Origin: JBFWUM01 sp050247255
Lineage (GTDB): Bacteria; Acidobacteriota; Vicinamibacteria; Vicinamibacterales; UBA2999
NCBI GenBank assembly: GCA_050247255.1
Contig: JBFWUM010000053.1
Span: 1-26,775 of the forward strand
Reading direction: 5' to 3'
Length of the DNA: 26,775 nucleotides
The position numbers and the translations under genes were made by a program. Position 1 is the first letter of the stretch; each line of letters starts with the position of its first letter. Below, piece by piece: positions 26,767-26,775 of the stretch. The notes beneath the pieces are model-generated. The model was not told the origin of the DNA. It searched no databases and worked only from the letters and a program-made list of their open reading frames with translations.

Positions 26767-26775
26767 ATGCAGGCG
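26767..26775 (+). CDS. Possible start of next operon gene (window edge)
   Basis: An ATG 6 bases after the dehydrogenase stop opens three codons (MQA) before the window ends. The position suits another polysaccharide gene in the same operon, but nothing about the product can be seen. Confidence 0.2.

Overview
The window is very GC-rich, densely packed bacterial DNA with a 100-N scaffold gap at 9328-9427, so it probably comes from a draft or metagenome-assembled genome. Gene content (an XrtA/PEP-CTERM-type exopolysaccharide cluster, tandem NtrC-type regulators, MsrPQ, a SigX5-like ECF factor, a DUF4118 kinase, palindromic and heptamer repeats) would suit an Acidobacteriota/Vicinamibacteria-like or related environmental Gram-negative lineage. 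That taxonomic guess is inference; no rRNA or marker gene is present.

Layout. 1-737 (-) is the N-terminal part of a DUF4118/GAF sensor kinase running off the left edge, divergent from a small secreted CxxCH protein (865-1272) and a cardiolipin synthase (1294-2772). 2740-8847 (-) is a close run: small conserved protein, Lgt, ECF sigma factor, VOC protein, PAS-GAF-PAS histidine kinase, single-domain response regulator, AI-2E-type permease. 8857-10993 (-) carries another response regulator, the gap, MsrQ (cut by the gap) and MsrP. A TIGR04283-type glycosyltransferase (+) and a secreted beta-helix protein (-) overlap tail to tail at 11624-11685.

13260-26760 (+) is one long exopolysaccharide locus. 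It opens with a regulatory block: a sensorless, degenerate histidine kinase, two paralogous sigma-54 activators, and a stand-alone GGDEF-like domain that lost GGDEF but keeps an RxxD I-site-like motif at the expected spacing. It continues with polysaccharide export protein, outer-membrane barrel, Wzz/GumC chain-length protein, CpsD-like ATPase, EpsB-type polyprenyl sugar transferase, nucleotidyltransferase, XrtA-type ATPase and a WbpA-like nucleotide-sugar dehydrogenase. A near-consensus -24/-12 promoter (15703-15718) sits before the second activator, just after a strong hairpin terminator. The inferred logic is phosphorelay plus sigma-54 control of transcription, with possible c-di-GMP input, driving synthesis and export of a polymer containing a uronic-acid-type sugar. 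No exosortase or PEP-CTERM substrate is in the window.

Non-coding structure of note: two REP-like palindromes with compensatory base changes that form both ends of one kinase gene, and four unrelated-looking loci of degenerate 7- or 8-bp tandem repeats. One of these encodes the hydrophobic core of a signal peptide and another the linker of the XrtA-type ATPase. I found no CRISPR array, tRNA, rRNA or insertion sequence.
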